A stretch of 64,000 nucleotides of DNA from Azophilus sp965214305 (GCA_965214305.1 OZ243949.1:496001-560000); one strand, 5' to 3'; counted from the first letter of the stretch, positions 23,588 through 33,389 are shown. Notes: generated by a model from the sequence alone, not told the origin. Numbers and translations are program-made.

Positions 23588-24667
23588 GTGCAAGCAACGG
23601 TGTTTCGTTTAGCCCGCCCATCTCACCCACTGTCGTCGCGAGGGCAAAGCGCTGTCGGCCTGCTTCTTTGGGTCGGCTTGTGCGCGGCTGTATCCTGCTC
23701 GCCGGGCGGCGCATACCATCGGCTTGAAGGGGAGACGATGGGCACGACCTATGCCGTCGTGCTGTCCGGGGCTGCGGCCTGTACCCCCGCCTTGGCGCGG
23801 CCGGTTGAGGCGGAATTGCAGCGGGTCAATGCGCAGATGTCTACTTGGCGGCCGGACTCCGAAGTTTCTCGCTTCAATCGGGCGGCAACCGGCGAGTGGT
23901 TGGCCGTATCCTCTGCATTGGTTGATATTGTGCTTCTGTCACAGGAACTGGCCTATAGGTCCGAAGGTGCTTTCGACATCAGGGTTGGGCCCTTGGTGGA
24001 ACTTTGGGGATTCGGGCCCGAGGCGCGTATCGGCAGACCCAAAGCGGCGGAAATCCATGCGGTTGCCGCCCGCGTCGGCCAGGCCGGGCTGCAGGTAAGG
24101 CGCGACCCGCCGGGCTTGCGCAAGGCCACCGAGGGGTTGCGCATTGATCTATCCGCCATCGCCAAGGGCCACGCCGTTGATCGTCTCGCCGCCTTGCTCG
24201 ATGACAACGGTTGCACCGACTACCTGATCGAAATCGGCGGCGAACTGCGCTTGGGCGGCCGCAATCCGCGCGGCCAAGCCTGGCGGGTTGGGGTTACAAA
24301 GCCAACCGGAGCGGACGGCGGGGTGCCCATGACAGGGAACATTGTGCGTATCCTGCAACTCACCGATGTCGCCGTCGCCACCTCGGGAGACTATCGCAAT
24401 CTGCGCCGAGCGGGTGATTTCGGGTTCGGCCATACCATAGACCCGCGCACCGGCTATCCCGTGGCCCATCACTTGGCTTCGGTGACCGTGATTGCCGACA
24501 GCGCCGCCTTGGCCGATGGGTTGGCGACCCTGATTAACGTTCTGGGGCCGGCCGACGGGCTTGCCTTTGCCAACCGGGAGGGGGTTGCCGCGCTCGTTGT
24601 CCTGGGCGGGGGGGATGGCGGCTTCGAGCAACGCTATACTGAGGCCATGCGCGCATATCTTGATTGA
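23588..24667 (+). CDS. apbE: FAD:protein FMN transferase (ApbE), lipoprotein
   Basis: 359 residues from GTG 23588. A hydrophobic signal (SAVGLLLWVGLCAAVSC) with lipobox AVSC is followed by the ApbE domain: TMGTTYAVVL, STWRPDSEVSRFNRAATGEW, LRIDLSAIAKGHAVDRLAALL, YLIEIGGELRLGGRNPRG, ATSGDYRN and FGHTIDPRTGYPV. The last bears the conserved metal-binding region. ApbE attaches FMN through a phosphoester to Thr/Ser of flavoproteins such as Nqr and Rnf subunits; no such target lies in this window. The end abuts lolC: the lolC frame opens within the last codons. Confidence 0.93.
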   Translation: MQATVFRLARPSHPLSSRGQSAVGLLLWVGLCAAVSCSPGGAYHRLEGETMGTTYAVVLSGAAACTPALARPVEAELQRVNAQMSTWRPDSEVSRFNRAATGEWLAVSSALVDIVLLSQELAYRSEGAFDIRVGPLVELWGFGPEARIGRPKAAEIHAVAARVGQAGLQVRRDPPGLRKATEGLRIDLSAIAKGHAVDRLAALLDDNGCTDYLIEIGGELRLGGRNPRGQAWRVGVTKPTGADGGVPMTGNIVRILQLTDVAVATSGDYRNLRRAGDFGFGHTIDPRTGYPVAHHLASVTVIADSAALADGLATLINVLGPADGLAFANREGVAALVVLGGGDGGFEQRYTEAMRAYLD

Positions 24668-24674
24668 CCAACCA

Positions 24675-25919
24675 GTGTCGGCTGTTATCGCTGGCAGCTT
24701 GGGTTGGCGCTATGCCTTCAGCCGCCACGGCGCCCTTGCATTCATCGGCAATGTCGCCATCATGGGTTTGGCGCTCAGTACCGCGGTATTGGTGGTGGTT
24801 GTTTCGGTCATCAACGGTTTTGAGCGGGAGCTTGAGAAACGGGTCTTTGCGGTGTTGCCGCACCTCAGCCTGCATGGTTGGCAACCCGTTGCGAACGACA
24901 GCTCGGACCTCGAAGCCCTTGAATCATTAACCGCCGTGCGGGCGGCCGCACCCTTTGTACAGGCTGTTGGCCTGGCGGTGGGCGCGGACAAGGTACAGGG
25001 CCTGTTGCTCAACGGCATTGACCCGGCCGGTTATGGCCGTGTCTCGCAACTCGCGCACTTTGTTGATCCGCCGCCCACTCAGGGGTCTTTGCACAGGCTG
25101 CGTCCGGGTGCTTTCAACGTCATTTTGGGGGCGCGCTTGGCCGACCGCCTTGGTTTGCGCCTTAATGATAAGGTCACCCTGGTTGTTCCCGAGGCGACCG
25201 TGACGCCCGCGGGCGCTCTGCCGAGGCAGAAGCGCTTTACCATCGTTGGCCTGCTGCGTTCCCAATCCGAACTCGACAATCGCGCCGCCTTTGTCCATCT
25301 TCAGGACGCGCAGCGGCTGCTGCGGCTGGGCGAGCGCCTGCACGGCTACCAAATCAGGGTGCGGGATTTTCACGCCGCCCGCGCCCTGGGGCGGGAGAGC
25401 CAAGCCAAGCTCGGCAACGACCGATTTTATGCGCGCCCCTGGATGCAGACCCATGGCAATCTGCATCATGCGATCCGTGTGCAGAAGGCAACCATGTTTG
25501 TGTTGCTTGCGTTTTTGGTGGCCGTGGCCGCTTTTAATCTCGTCTCGACATTGGTGATGGCCGTTGCGCAGCGCGGTGCGGATATTGCCATTTTGAAGAC
25601 CATGGGCGCGCCGACCCGATCGCTGATCGGTGGCTTCGTGTTGCTTGGTACCCTAATCGGCGGCCTCGGCGTGGCGGCGGGGCTCGCTACGGGCTACGGC
25701 CTGGCCTCGGCGTTACCGGGGCTGTTCGCTTGGCTGAGCAACGCCTTTGATGGCGACCTTATGAGCCGCTACTTCATCAATTATTTACCGGTGCATCTAA
25801 GAGGCGAGGATTTCCTCGCCATCGGCGCCACCGCCTTTGGGCTCTGTATCCTGGGCACGGTCTTTCCGGCCCGGCGCGCAGCCGGTTTGCTGCCGAGAGA
25901 GGTGTTGATTCATGAGTAG
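24675..25919 (+). CDS. lolC: LolC/LolE-family lipoprotein-releasing permease
   Basis: 414 residues from GTG 24675; TTG 24660 is an alternative, and the longer open frame lies over apbE. The start is chosen because the family begins just before IAGSLGWRYAFSRH. It has four membrane spans: one near the N-terminus (about 22-48, ending VVVSVINGFERELEKRVF, the conserved NGFE motif), then a large periplasmic domain, then three spans in the last 150 residues with the FtsX-like signature AVAQRGADIAILKTMGAPTRSLIGGFVLLG. With LolD it extracts lipoproteins from the inner membrane and passes them to LolA. It overlaps lolD by 8 nt. Confidence 0.9.
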   Translation: MSAVIAGSLGWRYAFSRHGALAFIGNVAIMGLALSTAVLVVVVSVINGFERELEKRVFAVLPHLSLHGWQPVANDSSDLEALESLTAVRAAAPFVQAVGLAVGADKVQGLLLNGIDPAGYGRVSQLAHFVDPPPTQGSLHRLRPGAFNVILGARLADRLGLRLNDKVTLVVPEATVTPAGALPRQKRFTIVGLLRSQSELDNRAAFVHLQDAQRLLRLGERLHGYQIRVRDFHAARALGRESQAKLGNDRFYARPWMQTHGNLHHAIRVQKATMFVLLAFLVAVAAFNLVSTLVMAVAQRGADIAILKTMGAPTRSLIGGFVLLGTLIGGLGVAAGLATGYGLASALPGLFAWLSNAFDGDLMSRYFINYLPVHLRGEDFLAIGATAFGLCILGTVFPARRAAGLLPREVLIHE

Positions 25920-26610
25920 GCAAGCGCATCCGCGCCCGGTCTTGCAGGCTGAGGCAATTGCCAAGTCCTTCAGTCAGGGCGGGCAGCGTATTGAGGTTTT
26001 GGCCGGTCTTGCCTGTTCCGTGGCGGTGGGCGAGCGTATTGCGATTGTGGGGCGCTCCGGCGCGGGCAAGAGCACGCTGCTGCACATTCTTGCGGGGCTC
26101 GACGAAGCGGACGCCGGCGAGGTTCGGGTGGCCGGGGTCTCAATGACCCGGGCCTCGCCGGGTCGGCGGGCGGGCATCCGCAATCGGCACATGGGGTTCG
26201 TTTATCAACTGCATCATCTGCTGCCGGAGTTCAGCGCGCTGGAAAATGTTGCCATGCCGTTGCGTCTGGGTGGTTGCGATAAACGGGAAGCGATGGCGCG
26301 GGCCTCGGCAATGCTCGCCGCAGTGGGCCTGGCCGAGCGCGGGCGGCATCGACCCGCGCAATTGTCCGGCGGCGAGCGTCAGCGCGTGGCCGTGGCCCGG
26401 GCCCTGGTGGGGCAGCCCGATATCGTCTTGGCCGATGAGCCGACCGGCAATCTGGACAACGAAAATGCCCGTCAGGTGTTTCGCCTGATGTGCGAACTCA
26501 GCGATGCAAGCGGTACGGCTTTCGTCTTGGTCACCCACGATGATGAGCTGATCGACGGTGTGCATCGGGTACTTAGGCTCGACAACGGCCAATTGGAGCA
26601 AAGCGCTTGA
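25912..26610 (+). CDS. lolD: lipoprotein-releasing ABC transporter ATPase LolD
   Basis: 232 residues. Walker A is GRSGAGKSTLLHILAGLDEAD (near residue 45), the Q-loop region is GFVYQLHHLLPEFSALENVAMPL, the ABC signature LSGGERQRVAVARALVGQP, Walker B DIVLADEPTGNLD and the switch His is in VLVTHDDEL. It is the nucleotide-binding subunit of LolCDE and powers lipoprotein release. The ATG overlaps the lolC stop, giving coupled translation. The two lipoproteins of the 11-20 kb operon, and ApbE next door, would be clients. Confidence 0.95.
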   Translation: MSRQAHPRPVLQAEAIAKSFSQGGQRIEVLAGLACSVAVGERIAIVGRSGAGKSTLLHILAGLDEADAGEVRVAGVSMTRASPGRRAGIRNRHMGFVYQLHHLLPEFSALENVAMPLRLGGCDKREAMARASAMLAAVGLAERGRHRPAQLSGGERQRVAVARALVGQPDIVLADEPTGNLDNENARQVFRLMCELSDASGTAFVLVTHDDELIDGVHRVLRLDNGQLEQSA

Positions 26611-26733
26611 GCATCGCCTCTGGTCTTAGCCCGCATAGCTCAACGAACGCTCTGCCAAGCGGGGCATGCCCCTCGCGCTCCCCGGTTCCCCGCACCGAGG
26701 CTTACGGCGTCCGCGGCGACAATTGGGTGAGCC

Positions 26734-27933
26734 ATGCGGTTTAGTCTGTACATGGCCGCGCGTTATCTGTGGGGCGGCCGCAACCGCTACGCTCGATTCA
26801 TTGCATGGGTATCGCTCATCGGATTGGCGCTCGGCGTTTTGGTGCTTACCGTGGTCGTCAGTGTCATGAATGGTTTGGGCGAGGAACTGCGCTCGCGCAT
26901 CCTGGGAACCGTACCCCATGCCCTCGTCACACCGGCCGAGCCGGAAATCCTGGCCATGCTGGATGCCCACCGGGATGTGCGCCGCGCCTACCGGTTTTTT
27001 AGCGCTTCGGGCATGGTCGCCAGTGGCGGTGCCGTGGTGCCGGTTTCCCTGTTCGCGCTCGACCCCGGCACGGGCGGCTTGTTGAGCCGGATGGCTGCCA
27101 ACGCCGATGATCGCGCTTTGGAAAAAGCGCTCGCGCAGCCGGACGCCATCGTTTTGGGCGGGCCCATTGCGCGGCATCTCGGCCTGACGGTCGGCGATTC
27201 GGTTGTACTCGTTGTCTCCGATGTGGCGGGCGGCGTGGTCCATCCAAGGCTGAAACGTTTCCGGCTGGCGGCCACCTTCGCCATCGGCGCGGAGCTTGAT
27301 CACGCTTTGGCGATTACGCGGCGCGACAGTTTCACCGAACGCGAACGCCGGGCGCTGGGTACCGACGGGGTGCGCGTGGAGCTGACAGATCCCCTATTGG
27401 TGGCGGCGTTCGTCAACGAACTGCGTGATCGCAAGGAGACGCTCGGCATTGAAACCTGGCAAGACAACTACGGCGAGTTGTTCCGGGCGGTGCGCATCGA
27501 AAAGGGGTTGATGTTCCTGATCCTGTTGCTGGTGGTCGCCGTTGCCGGTTTCAATATCGTTTCCGGCCAAACGGTGCTGGTGAACGACAAGCGCGGCGAC
27601 ATCGCCATCTTGCGAACCATGGGTGCCAACACCCGGCTCATCACCGGTGTTTTCCTCTGGCAGGGCATCATAATCGCAACCCTGGGCATTGCCCTCGGCG
27701 TTGCCCTGGGCGTCTTGGTGGCGAAAAACATCGGCTATCTGATGGGTGCCGTGGAATCCTGGTTGGGTTTTAGCCTGCTCGACGGTTCCTACTTCGATAG
27801 GCTGCCATCGCGCGTTCTGGTTTCCGACCTGTTGATCATCGCGCTGCTCTCGTGGCTGTTATGCGTGTTGGCGGCCTGGGTTCCGGCCCGCCGCACGGCG
27901 CACCAGAATCCGGTGGCCGGGCTGCACGTTTAG
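26734..27933 (+). CDS. lolE: LolC/LolE-family lipoprotein-releasing permease
   Basis: 399 residues, MRFSLYMAARYLWGGRNRYARFIAWVSLIGLALGVLVLTVVVSVMNGLGEELRSRILGTVPH. It has the same architecture as the gene at 24675: one N-terminal span, a periplasmic domain, and three C-terminal spans with GQTVLVNDKRGDIAILRTMGANTRLITGVFLWQG. Naming it LolE rather than LolC rests on gene order only. A 123-bp gap separates it from lolD; it holds GC-rich inverted segments (near 26640-26690) and no gene. Confidence 0.88.
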   Translation: MRFSLYMAARYLWGGRNRYARFIAWVSLIGLALGVLVLTVVVSVMNGLGEELRSRILGTVPHALVTPAEPEILAMLDAHRDVRRAYRFFSASGMVASGGAVVPVSLFALDPGTGGLLSRMAANADDRALEKALAQPDAIVLGGPIARHLGLTVGDSVVLVVSDVAGGVVHPRLKRFRLAATFAIGAELDHALAITRRDSFTERERRALGTDGVRVELTDPLLVAAFVNELRDRKETLGIETWQDNYGELFRAVRIEKGLMFLILLLVVAVAGFNIVSGQTVLVNDKRGDIAILRTMGANTRLITGVFLWQGIIIATLGIALGVALGVLVAKNIGYLMGAVESWLGFSLLDGSYFDRLPSRVLVSDLLIIALLSWLLCVLAAWVPARRTAHQNPVAGLHV

Positions 27934-27947
27934 CTAGGCGCAGGCTC

Positions 27948-27959
27948 CTAGGCGCCTAG
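27948..27959. repeat. CTAGGCGCCTAG palindrome between convergent genes
   Basis: Perfect 12-bp palindrome inside CAGGCTCCTAGGCGCCTA (27941-27958), an 18-mer identical to 37992-38009. It contains the TAG stop of the DUF2062 gene and follows the lolE stop by 14 nt, with an extra TAGGCGC just before it. Confidence 0.85.
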
Positions 27960-28468
27960 CGGGTCCGCCGCCGCTCCCGCCAGCGTCGGATGACGTGAAA
28001 GCGCCATAAAACGCGAACCACAACGAAACCGGTCACCCCCGCCACCCAACCGCATACCAATGCGCCGAACAGCAGTGGATAGCCGATGTTGTCGAGGTTG
28101 GCCAGCCACCAGGCGAAGTCCATGCGCATGACGTCGGTTTCCAATCGCATGTCCAGCAGCCAGGCACCCAGCCGATAGGCGAAATAAAGCATGGGCGGAA
28201 AGGTTAAGGGGTTGGAAATCCACACCAGTGCAACCGAAATGGGCAGGTTACAGCGGAACAACACGGCCAGGGTCGCCGCCACCAGCATCTGCGAGGGTAC
28301 GGGCAAAAACGCGCAGAACAGCCCGATAAAGGTGGCACCCGCGGCGGAGCGGCGGTGCAGGTGCCAGATTTCTTTTCGGTCGAGCAGAAATCCTACGGGA
28401 CGCAGGGCGGGATTCGCACGAATCTTCTCGGCATTTGGCAGATACCTTTGCAGGAATACCTTTGGCAT
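27956..28468 (-). CDS. DUF2062 membrane protein
   Basis: 170 residues. It has the DUF2062 pattern: FLLDRKEIWHLHRRSAAGATFIGLFCAFLPVPSQMLVAATLAVLFRCNLPISVALVWISNPLTFPPMLYFAYRLGAWLL, with two or three membrane spans and a basic C-terminus. The family's biochemical function is unknown, but it sits next to comEC in many gammaproteobacteria, as here. It is divergent from comEC with only 8 nt between start codons, so the two promoters must lie inside each other's coding regions or overlap. Confidence 0.93.
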   Translation of the reverse strand: MPKVFLQRYLPNAEKIRANPALRPVGFLLDRKEIWHLHRRSAAGATFIGLFCAFLPVPSQMLVAATLAVLFRCNLPISVALVWISNPLTFPPMLYFAYRLGAWLLDMRLETDVMRMDFAWWLANLDNIGYPLLFGALVCGWVAGVTGFVVVRVLWRFHVIRRWRERRRTR

Positions 28469-28476
28469 AACTCATT

Positions 28477-30717
28477 ATGCCAAAGCCTGTGATGGCTGGC
28501 GTCAAGCTGGAGTGGCGAATGCACTGGCAATATCGAAGAACAGTCCGCGGCACCGGCTGGCTGGTTTTGGCGGTTCTGACGGCCACTCTGTTCTTAATGC
28601 AAAAAGATCGCGGCCTGGCCTTGCGCGTACCGCATTGCGTTACCGAAACGACCCGGGAGCTGCTGATCAAGGTAGCCCAGGCAAGACCCGCCGACTTGAG
28701 CGACCCGGGCAAGGGCGTGCGCCTCAACGTCGCAGTGCTTGACGATCACAGACCCCATTGCGTTGACTTGACCGGGCGGCGCTTGCGGCTCAATTGGCAC
28801 TTGCCGCCCGACATCGGCACCGGCGAGACATGGCGTTTGACCGCAAAGGTACGGGCCCCTTGGAGCTACCGTAATCCCGGCGGCTTCGATTACGAACGCT
28901 GGCTGATGGCCAATGGCTTCAACGGCACCGGCTATGTCCGCGCCGGCGAGCGGGTGGCCGAAGCGGTGCCCACCCGGCGCGGACGGGCGCGGGCGGCGGT
29001 CGTCGAGCAGATTGGCGATAGGCGCAACTCGGCGCATCTGTTGGCGCTTGCCACCGGCGACGGGCACTCGTTGAGCGATGCGGACTGGTCGCTGCTGCGC
29101 CGTACCGGAACCATCCACCTGCTGGTGGTATCCGGTTTGCATGTGGGGTTGGTGGCGGCCTGCGGGCTCTTGCTGGGGCAGGGGCTCGCGCGCTTGCTGC
29201 CCTTCGGGTTGCTTTGGCTGCCCGCGGGTCGGCTTGCCACGGGCATCTCGCTGGCCGGGGTGGGGGCATTCGTCTGGTTGGCGGGTGCCGGCATTCCCGC
29301 CGTTCGTGCCGGTGTCATGTGTTTGTTCGGTGTGCTGGCATTCGCGGCGGGTCGGGCGGTGCCGGCCGGGCGTTGGTTGGCGTTGGCGGCGGTCGCGGTC
29401 ATCCTCGTGGAGCCCCTGGCGCCATTGGCAAACGGATTCTGGCTATCGTTCGGCGCGGTTTGTTTATTGATCGGTGGATTCGCCAACCGGTCGCCGTCCT
29501 ATGGCTGGCTGCTGGGATTGCTGCGAGCGCAATGGATCATGGTACTCGGCATGACCCCTCTGGTGGCCTACGTTACCAGCGAGACGGCACCGGTGGCGGG
29601 GATTGCGAACCTCTATGCCGTTCCTTGGGTGTCTCTGGTGGTGGTGCCCTTGGTGTTGCTCGCATTATTGACATCGCCGTGGCTGCCGATCATCGGGGAT
29701 TGTGCCTGGTTCGGGGCGGATGCGGCACTTTCAGCCCTGCTCGGCTTCCTGCAATGGCTCAATGCGGTGGATGTGCATCGGGCGCCGATCAAACTCTGGC
29801 AACTTCTGGCTGCCCTGGTCGCTTTGGGCTTCTTGCTGTGTGCCCGCACTTGGCGGTCGGCGCTCGCCTGCTTGCCGCTCTATGCTCTGGGTTTGGTGGT
29901 TTTGGATCAGGCACCAGCCTTCGGAGAAGTGCGCGTGACCAGCCTGGATGTGGGGCAGGGGACGGCGGTGCTGGTCGATACCCGCCGGCATCGGCTGCTC
30001 TACGACGCCGGGGCGCGTTTCCCTTCCGGGTTTGATCTGGGTGAAGCGGTGGTGTTGCCGGCCATCGCCGCCACGGGCCCCGCGCGGCTCGACCGCATGG
30101 TGATTAGCCACGGTGATCTCGACCATGCCGGCGGTGCGCGGGCCCTGCTCAATGCCCTGCCCGTGTACTCGGTGATGACGAACGTTGCCGATTTGGCGGG
30201 CGAGCCCTGTGTGCGTGGTCGTCGGTGGCTTTGGGATGGGGTTGAATTCGCCATTTTGCATCCCCCCGAGGGGTACAGGGCGGAGGGTAACGATGCCTCC
30301 TGTGTCCTCAGCGTCAGCGCCCTGGGTGGCCGCGTGCTCTTGCCGGGCGATATTGAAAGACATGCGGAACGGCATTTACTTGCCGATGGCCTGCTTGCGG
30401 TGGAACTGTTGTTGGCACCCCATCACGGCAGCAATACATCCTCGTCGCCGCGCTTCATCGCGGCCCTGCAACCGGCCTTGGCGGTCGCCACGGCGGGGCT
30501 CGGCAACCCTTACGGTCATCCCCATCCCGCCGTGGTGCGCCGTTATGAACGGGCCGGTGCCGTTGTGTGGCATACCGGTCGTGACGGTGCCCTGACCTGG
30601 TCCTCGCAACGGCCACATGCAATCAAAGCCCATCGTCTGCATGCCCGCTCCCTCTGGACTTGGTGGATCAACGAGGCGCCGCACGCATCAGCCGGGCGAT
30701 TGAAAATGATGGATTAG
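28477..30717 (+). CDS. comEC: ComEC/Rec2-type DNA uptake protein
   Basis: 746 residues from ATG 28477; ATG 28519 would also work. The order is an N-terminal span and OB-like DUF4131 region (LRLNWHLPPDIGTGETWRLTAKVRAPWSYRNPGGFDYERWLMANGFNGTGYV), the polytopic competence domain (LLRRTGTIHLLVVSGLHVGLVAA), then a metallo-beta-lactamase-like domain from about 487 (VTSLDVGQGTAVLVDT, SHGDLDHAGGARALL, LLPGDIE, LLAPHHGSNTSSS). In transformable bacteria this channel brings single-stranded DNA into the cytoplasm. All domains are present and uninterrupted, which hints at competence but does not prove it. Confidence 0.93.
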   Translation: MPKPVMAGVKLEWRMHWQYRRTVRGTGWLVLAVLTATLFLMQKDRGLALRVPHCVTETTRELLIKVAQARPADLSDPGKGVRLNVAVLDDHRPHCVDLTGRRLRLNWHLPPDIGTGETWRLTAKVRAPWSYRNPGGFDYERWLMANGFNGTGYVRAGERVAEAVPTRRGRARAAVVEQIGDRRNSAHLLALATGDGHSLSDADWSLLRRTGTIHLLVVSGLHVGLVAACGLLLGQGLARLLPFGLLWLPAGRLATGISLAGVGAFVWLAGAGIPAVRAGVMCLFGVLAFAAGRAVPAGRWLALAAVAVILVEPLAPLANGFWLSFGAVCLLIGGFANRSPSYGWLLGLLRAQWIMVLGMTPLVAYVTSETAPVAGIANLYAVPWVSLVVVPLVLLALLTSPWLPIIGDCAWFGADAALSALLGFLQWLNAVDVHRAPIKLWQLLAALVALGFLLCARTWRSALACLPLYALGLVVLDQAPAFGEVRVTSLDVGQGTAVLVDTRRHRLLYDAGARFPSGFDLGEAVVLPAIAATGPARLDRMVISHGDLDHAGGARALLNALPVYSVMTNVADLAGEPCVRGRRWLWDGVEFAILHPPEGYRAEGNDASCVLSVSALGGRVLLPGDIERHAERHLLADGLLAVELLLAPHHGSNTSSSPRFIAALQPALAVATAGLGNPYGHPHPAVVRRYERAGAVVWHTGRDGALTWSSQRPHAIKAHRLHARSLWTWWINEAPHASAGRLKMMD

Positions 30718-30800
30718 GACGCATTGTAGGTTGCGAACAAAAGTGCCGTGCCCGCTGGCCGGCGGCGCGACGGGAAACATCCAACAGATAAGGTGAAGCC

Positions 30801-33368
30801 ATGCGTATGGATCGAATGACAAACCGATTGCAGGGTGCCTTGGCGGATGCCCAGTCCCTGGCGGCGGGGCGGGACCACGCTGCGCTGGAACCCATTCACT
30901 TGCTCGTCGTCTTGATGGAACCGGGGCCGGGTACGCTGCTGCCGCTGTTGGTGCAGGCTGGCGGACGGGCCGACAAGATCGCCGATGGCTTGGCCGGAGC
31001 ACTTGATCGCGTTGCTACGCTGAAGACCCCGACGGGCGATATACAGCCTTCGCGGGAACTTGTGCGTGCCCTGACGCTGGCCGATAGCCTGGCCCAGAAG
31101 GCGGGTGACAGCTATGTCTCCAGCGAACAGCTGTTGCGCGCCCTGGCCCGCGATACCGCCGTGCGGCGCGTGCTTACCGAGGCCGGCGTAGACGCGGCCC
31201 AACTCGATCAGGCGATCGCGGCCGTGCGGGCTGGCGAGACAGTGAACGATGCCAATGCCGAGGAACACCGGCAGGCGCTGGCCAAATACACCATCGACCT
31301 AACCGAACGCGCCGAACAGAGCAAGCTGGACCCGGTAATCGGGCGCGACGACGAGATTCGGCGCACCATCCAGGTCTTGCAGCGCCGCACCAAGAATAAC
31401 CCGGTGCTGATCGGTGAGCCCGGTGTCGGCAAAACGGCCATCGTCGAGGGCTTGGCGCAACGCATTCTCAATCGGGAGGTCCCCGAGGGGCTCAAGAACA
31501 AACGCATTCTGGCACTCGATATGGGCGCGCTCATCGCCGGGGCCAAGTTTCGCGGCGAATTCGAGGAGCGGCTAAAAGCGGTGCTAAACGAACTCGCCAA
31601 GCAGGAAGGCAACATCATCCTGTTCGTTGATGAGCTGCACACCATGGTCGGCGCCGGCAAGGCGGAGGGTGCCATGGATGCCGGCAACATGCTCAAACCG
31701 GCCCTCGCCCGTGGCGAGCTGCATTGTGTGGGTGCCACCACGCTCGATGAATACCGGAAATATGTTGAAAAGGATGCCGCCCTGGAACGGCGCTTCCAAA
31801 AGGTGCTGGTCGATGAACCGTCGGTGACGGACAGCATCGCCATCCTGCGCGGTTTGAAGGAACGCTATGAACTGCATCACGCGGTGGACATCACCGACCC
31901 GGCCATCGTCGCCGCGGCGCGGCTGTCGCATCGCTACATCACCGACCGGCAGCTACCCGACAAGGCCATCGACCTGATCGACGAAGCCGCCAGTCGCATC
32001 CGCATGGAAATCGACTCGAAACCGGAGGCCATGGACCGGCTCGAACGGCGTCTGATTCAACAGAAGATGGAAGTGGAGGCGCTTAAGCGGGAAAGCGACG
32101 ACGCCAGCCGCAAGCGCTTGGACGATCTGCGGGAAAGCGTGGCCCGGCTCGAACAGGAATATGCCGATCTCGACGAGCTCTGGACGGCCGAGAAGGCGAG
32201 CTTGCGTGGCACCCAGGACATCAAGGAAGAGCTTGAGGCCGCACGCACCGCATTCGAAAGCGCAAGCCGCGCCGGTGATTTGGCGCGGATGTCGGAATTG
32301 CAGTATGGGCGCATCCCGGCATTGGAACGTCAACTTGCCGATGCGGCGGAACCCCAGGAACATCATTTGCTGCGCAACAGCGTCACCGAGGAGGAAATTG
32401 CCGAGGTGGTCTCAAAGTGGACGGGTATTCCGATCGCCAAGCTGTTGGAGGGCGAAAAGGAGAAGCTGCTGCATCTGGAGGATGCACTGCACGAGCGCGT
32501 TATTGCCCAGGACGAGGCGATTACCGCGGTTGCCGATGCGGTGCGCCGTGCCCGGGCGGGCCTGGCCGACCCCAATCGTCCGAACGGTTCGTTCCTGTTT
32601 CTCGGCCCCACCGGCGTTGGCAAAACGGAATTGTGCAAGGCTTTGGCCACCGTGCTCTTCGATGGCGAAGAGGCGCTGTTGCGCATCGACATGTCGGAGT
32701 TCATGGAGAAGCACTCCGTCGCCCGCCTGATTGGCGCACCGCCCGGCTACGTCGGCTACGAAGAGGGCGGCTATCTCACCGAGCGCGTTCGTCGCCGTCC
32801 TTACGCATTGATTCTGCTCGACGAAATCGAGAAGGCACACGCGGATGTCTTCAATGTGTTGCTGCAGGTGCTCGACGACGGCCGCCTCACCGACGGTCAG
32901 GGGCGCACCGTGGATTTCCGCAATTGCGTGCTGGTGATGACCTCGAATCTGGGCGCCGAAGCCATCCAAGGGATGGCGGACAGCACAGATCAGGCGCGCT
33001 TAAAGGAAATCGTGCTCGGCGTGGTGAGCCAGCACTTCCGCCCGGAATTCATCAACCGTATCGACGATATGGTGGTTTTCCACGCCCTGGGCAGGCAGCA
33101 GGTGCGCCGCATCGCCGAACTGCAATGCGGCATCCTGCGCAACCGGCTAAACAACCAGGACATCGATATCGAGTTGGCGCCCGAGGCGGTGGCTGCCCTG
33201 GTCGAGGAAGGTTTCGACCCGGTTTACGGCGCACGGCCACTGAAGCGGGTCATCCAGAAGCGCATTGAAAATCCGCTGGCCACGAAATTGCTGGCGGGTG
33301 AATTTGTACCCGGCGAGACCGTGACGGTTACTTTTGCCGATGCCGAATATCGGTTTGACGGCGCTTAA
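30801..33368 (+). CDS. clpB: ATP-dependent disaggregase ClpB
   Basis: 855 residues, normal length, with AAGGTG ahead of ATG 30801. It has an N-domain (1-150), the first AAA+ module with Walker A GEPGVGKTAIV (near 204) and Walker B ILFVDELHTMVGAG, then the coiled-coil M-domain (about 400-520), which marks ClpB as against ClpA/ClpC. The second AAA+ module has Walker A GPTGVGKTELC (near 603), Walker B LILLDEIEKAH and pore loop GYVGYEEGG, followed by the D2-small tail. With DnaK it rescues aggregated proteins. I see no clear sigma-32 promoter in the 80 bp upstream. Its position between comEC and galU is unusual. Confidence 0.97.
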   Translation: MRMDRMTNRLQGALADAQSLAAGRDHAALEPIHLLVVLMEPGPGTLLPLLVQAGGRADKIADGLAGALDRVATLKTPTGDIQPSRELVRALTLADSLAQKAGDSYVSSEQLLRALARDTAVRRVLTEAGVDAAQLDQAIAAVRAGETVNDANAEEHRQALAKYTIDLTERAEQSKLDPVIGRDDEIRRTIQVLQRRTKNNPVLIGEPGVGKTAIVEGLAQRILNREVPEGLKNKRILALDMGALIAGAKFRGEFEERLKAVLNELAKQEGNIILFVDELHTMVGAGKAEGAMDAGNMLKPALARGELHCVGATTLDEYRKYVEKDAALERRFQKVLVDEPSVTDSIAILRGLKERYELHHAVDITDPAIVAAARLSHRYITDRQLPDKAIDLIDEAASRIRMEIDSKPEAMDRLERRLIQQKMEVEALKRESDDASRKRLDDLRESVARLEQEYADLDELWTAEKASLRGTQDIKEELEAARTAFESASRAGDLARMSELQYGRIPALERQLADAAEPQEHHLLRNSVTEEEIAEVVSKWTGIPIAKLLEGEKEKLLHLEDALHERVIAQDEAITAVADAVRRARAGLADPNRPNGSFLFLGPTGVGKTELCKALATVLFDGEEALLRIDMSEFMEKHSVARLIGAPPGYVGYEEGGYLTERVRRRPYALILLDEIEKAHADVFNVLLQVLDDGRLTDGQGRTVDFRNCVLVMTSNLGAEAIQGMADSTDQARLKEIVLGVVSQHFRPEFINRIDDMVVFHALGRQQVRRIAELQCGILRNRLNNQDIDIELAPEAVAALVEEGFDPVYGARPLKRVIQKRIENPLATKLLAGEFVPGETVTVTFADAEYRFDGA

Positions 33369-33389
33369 CCCGCCTATCTCAGCAACTTT
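33366..33389. repeat. short repeat at a gene end (copy 2)
   Basis: TAACCCGCCTATCTCAGCAACTTT starts at the clpB stop codon and matches 20964-20987 in 22 of 24 positions; both copies begin at the TAA of a plus-strand gene. Confidence 0.7.

Noticed and set aside
26630..26700. tRNA-like start GCCCGCATAGCTCAAC between lolD and lolE
   Set aside because: No matching D-arm, anticodon arm or T-arm can be folded after it.
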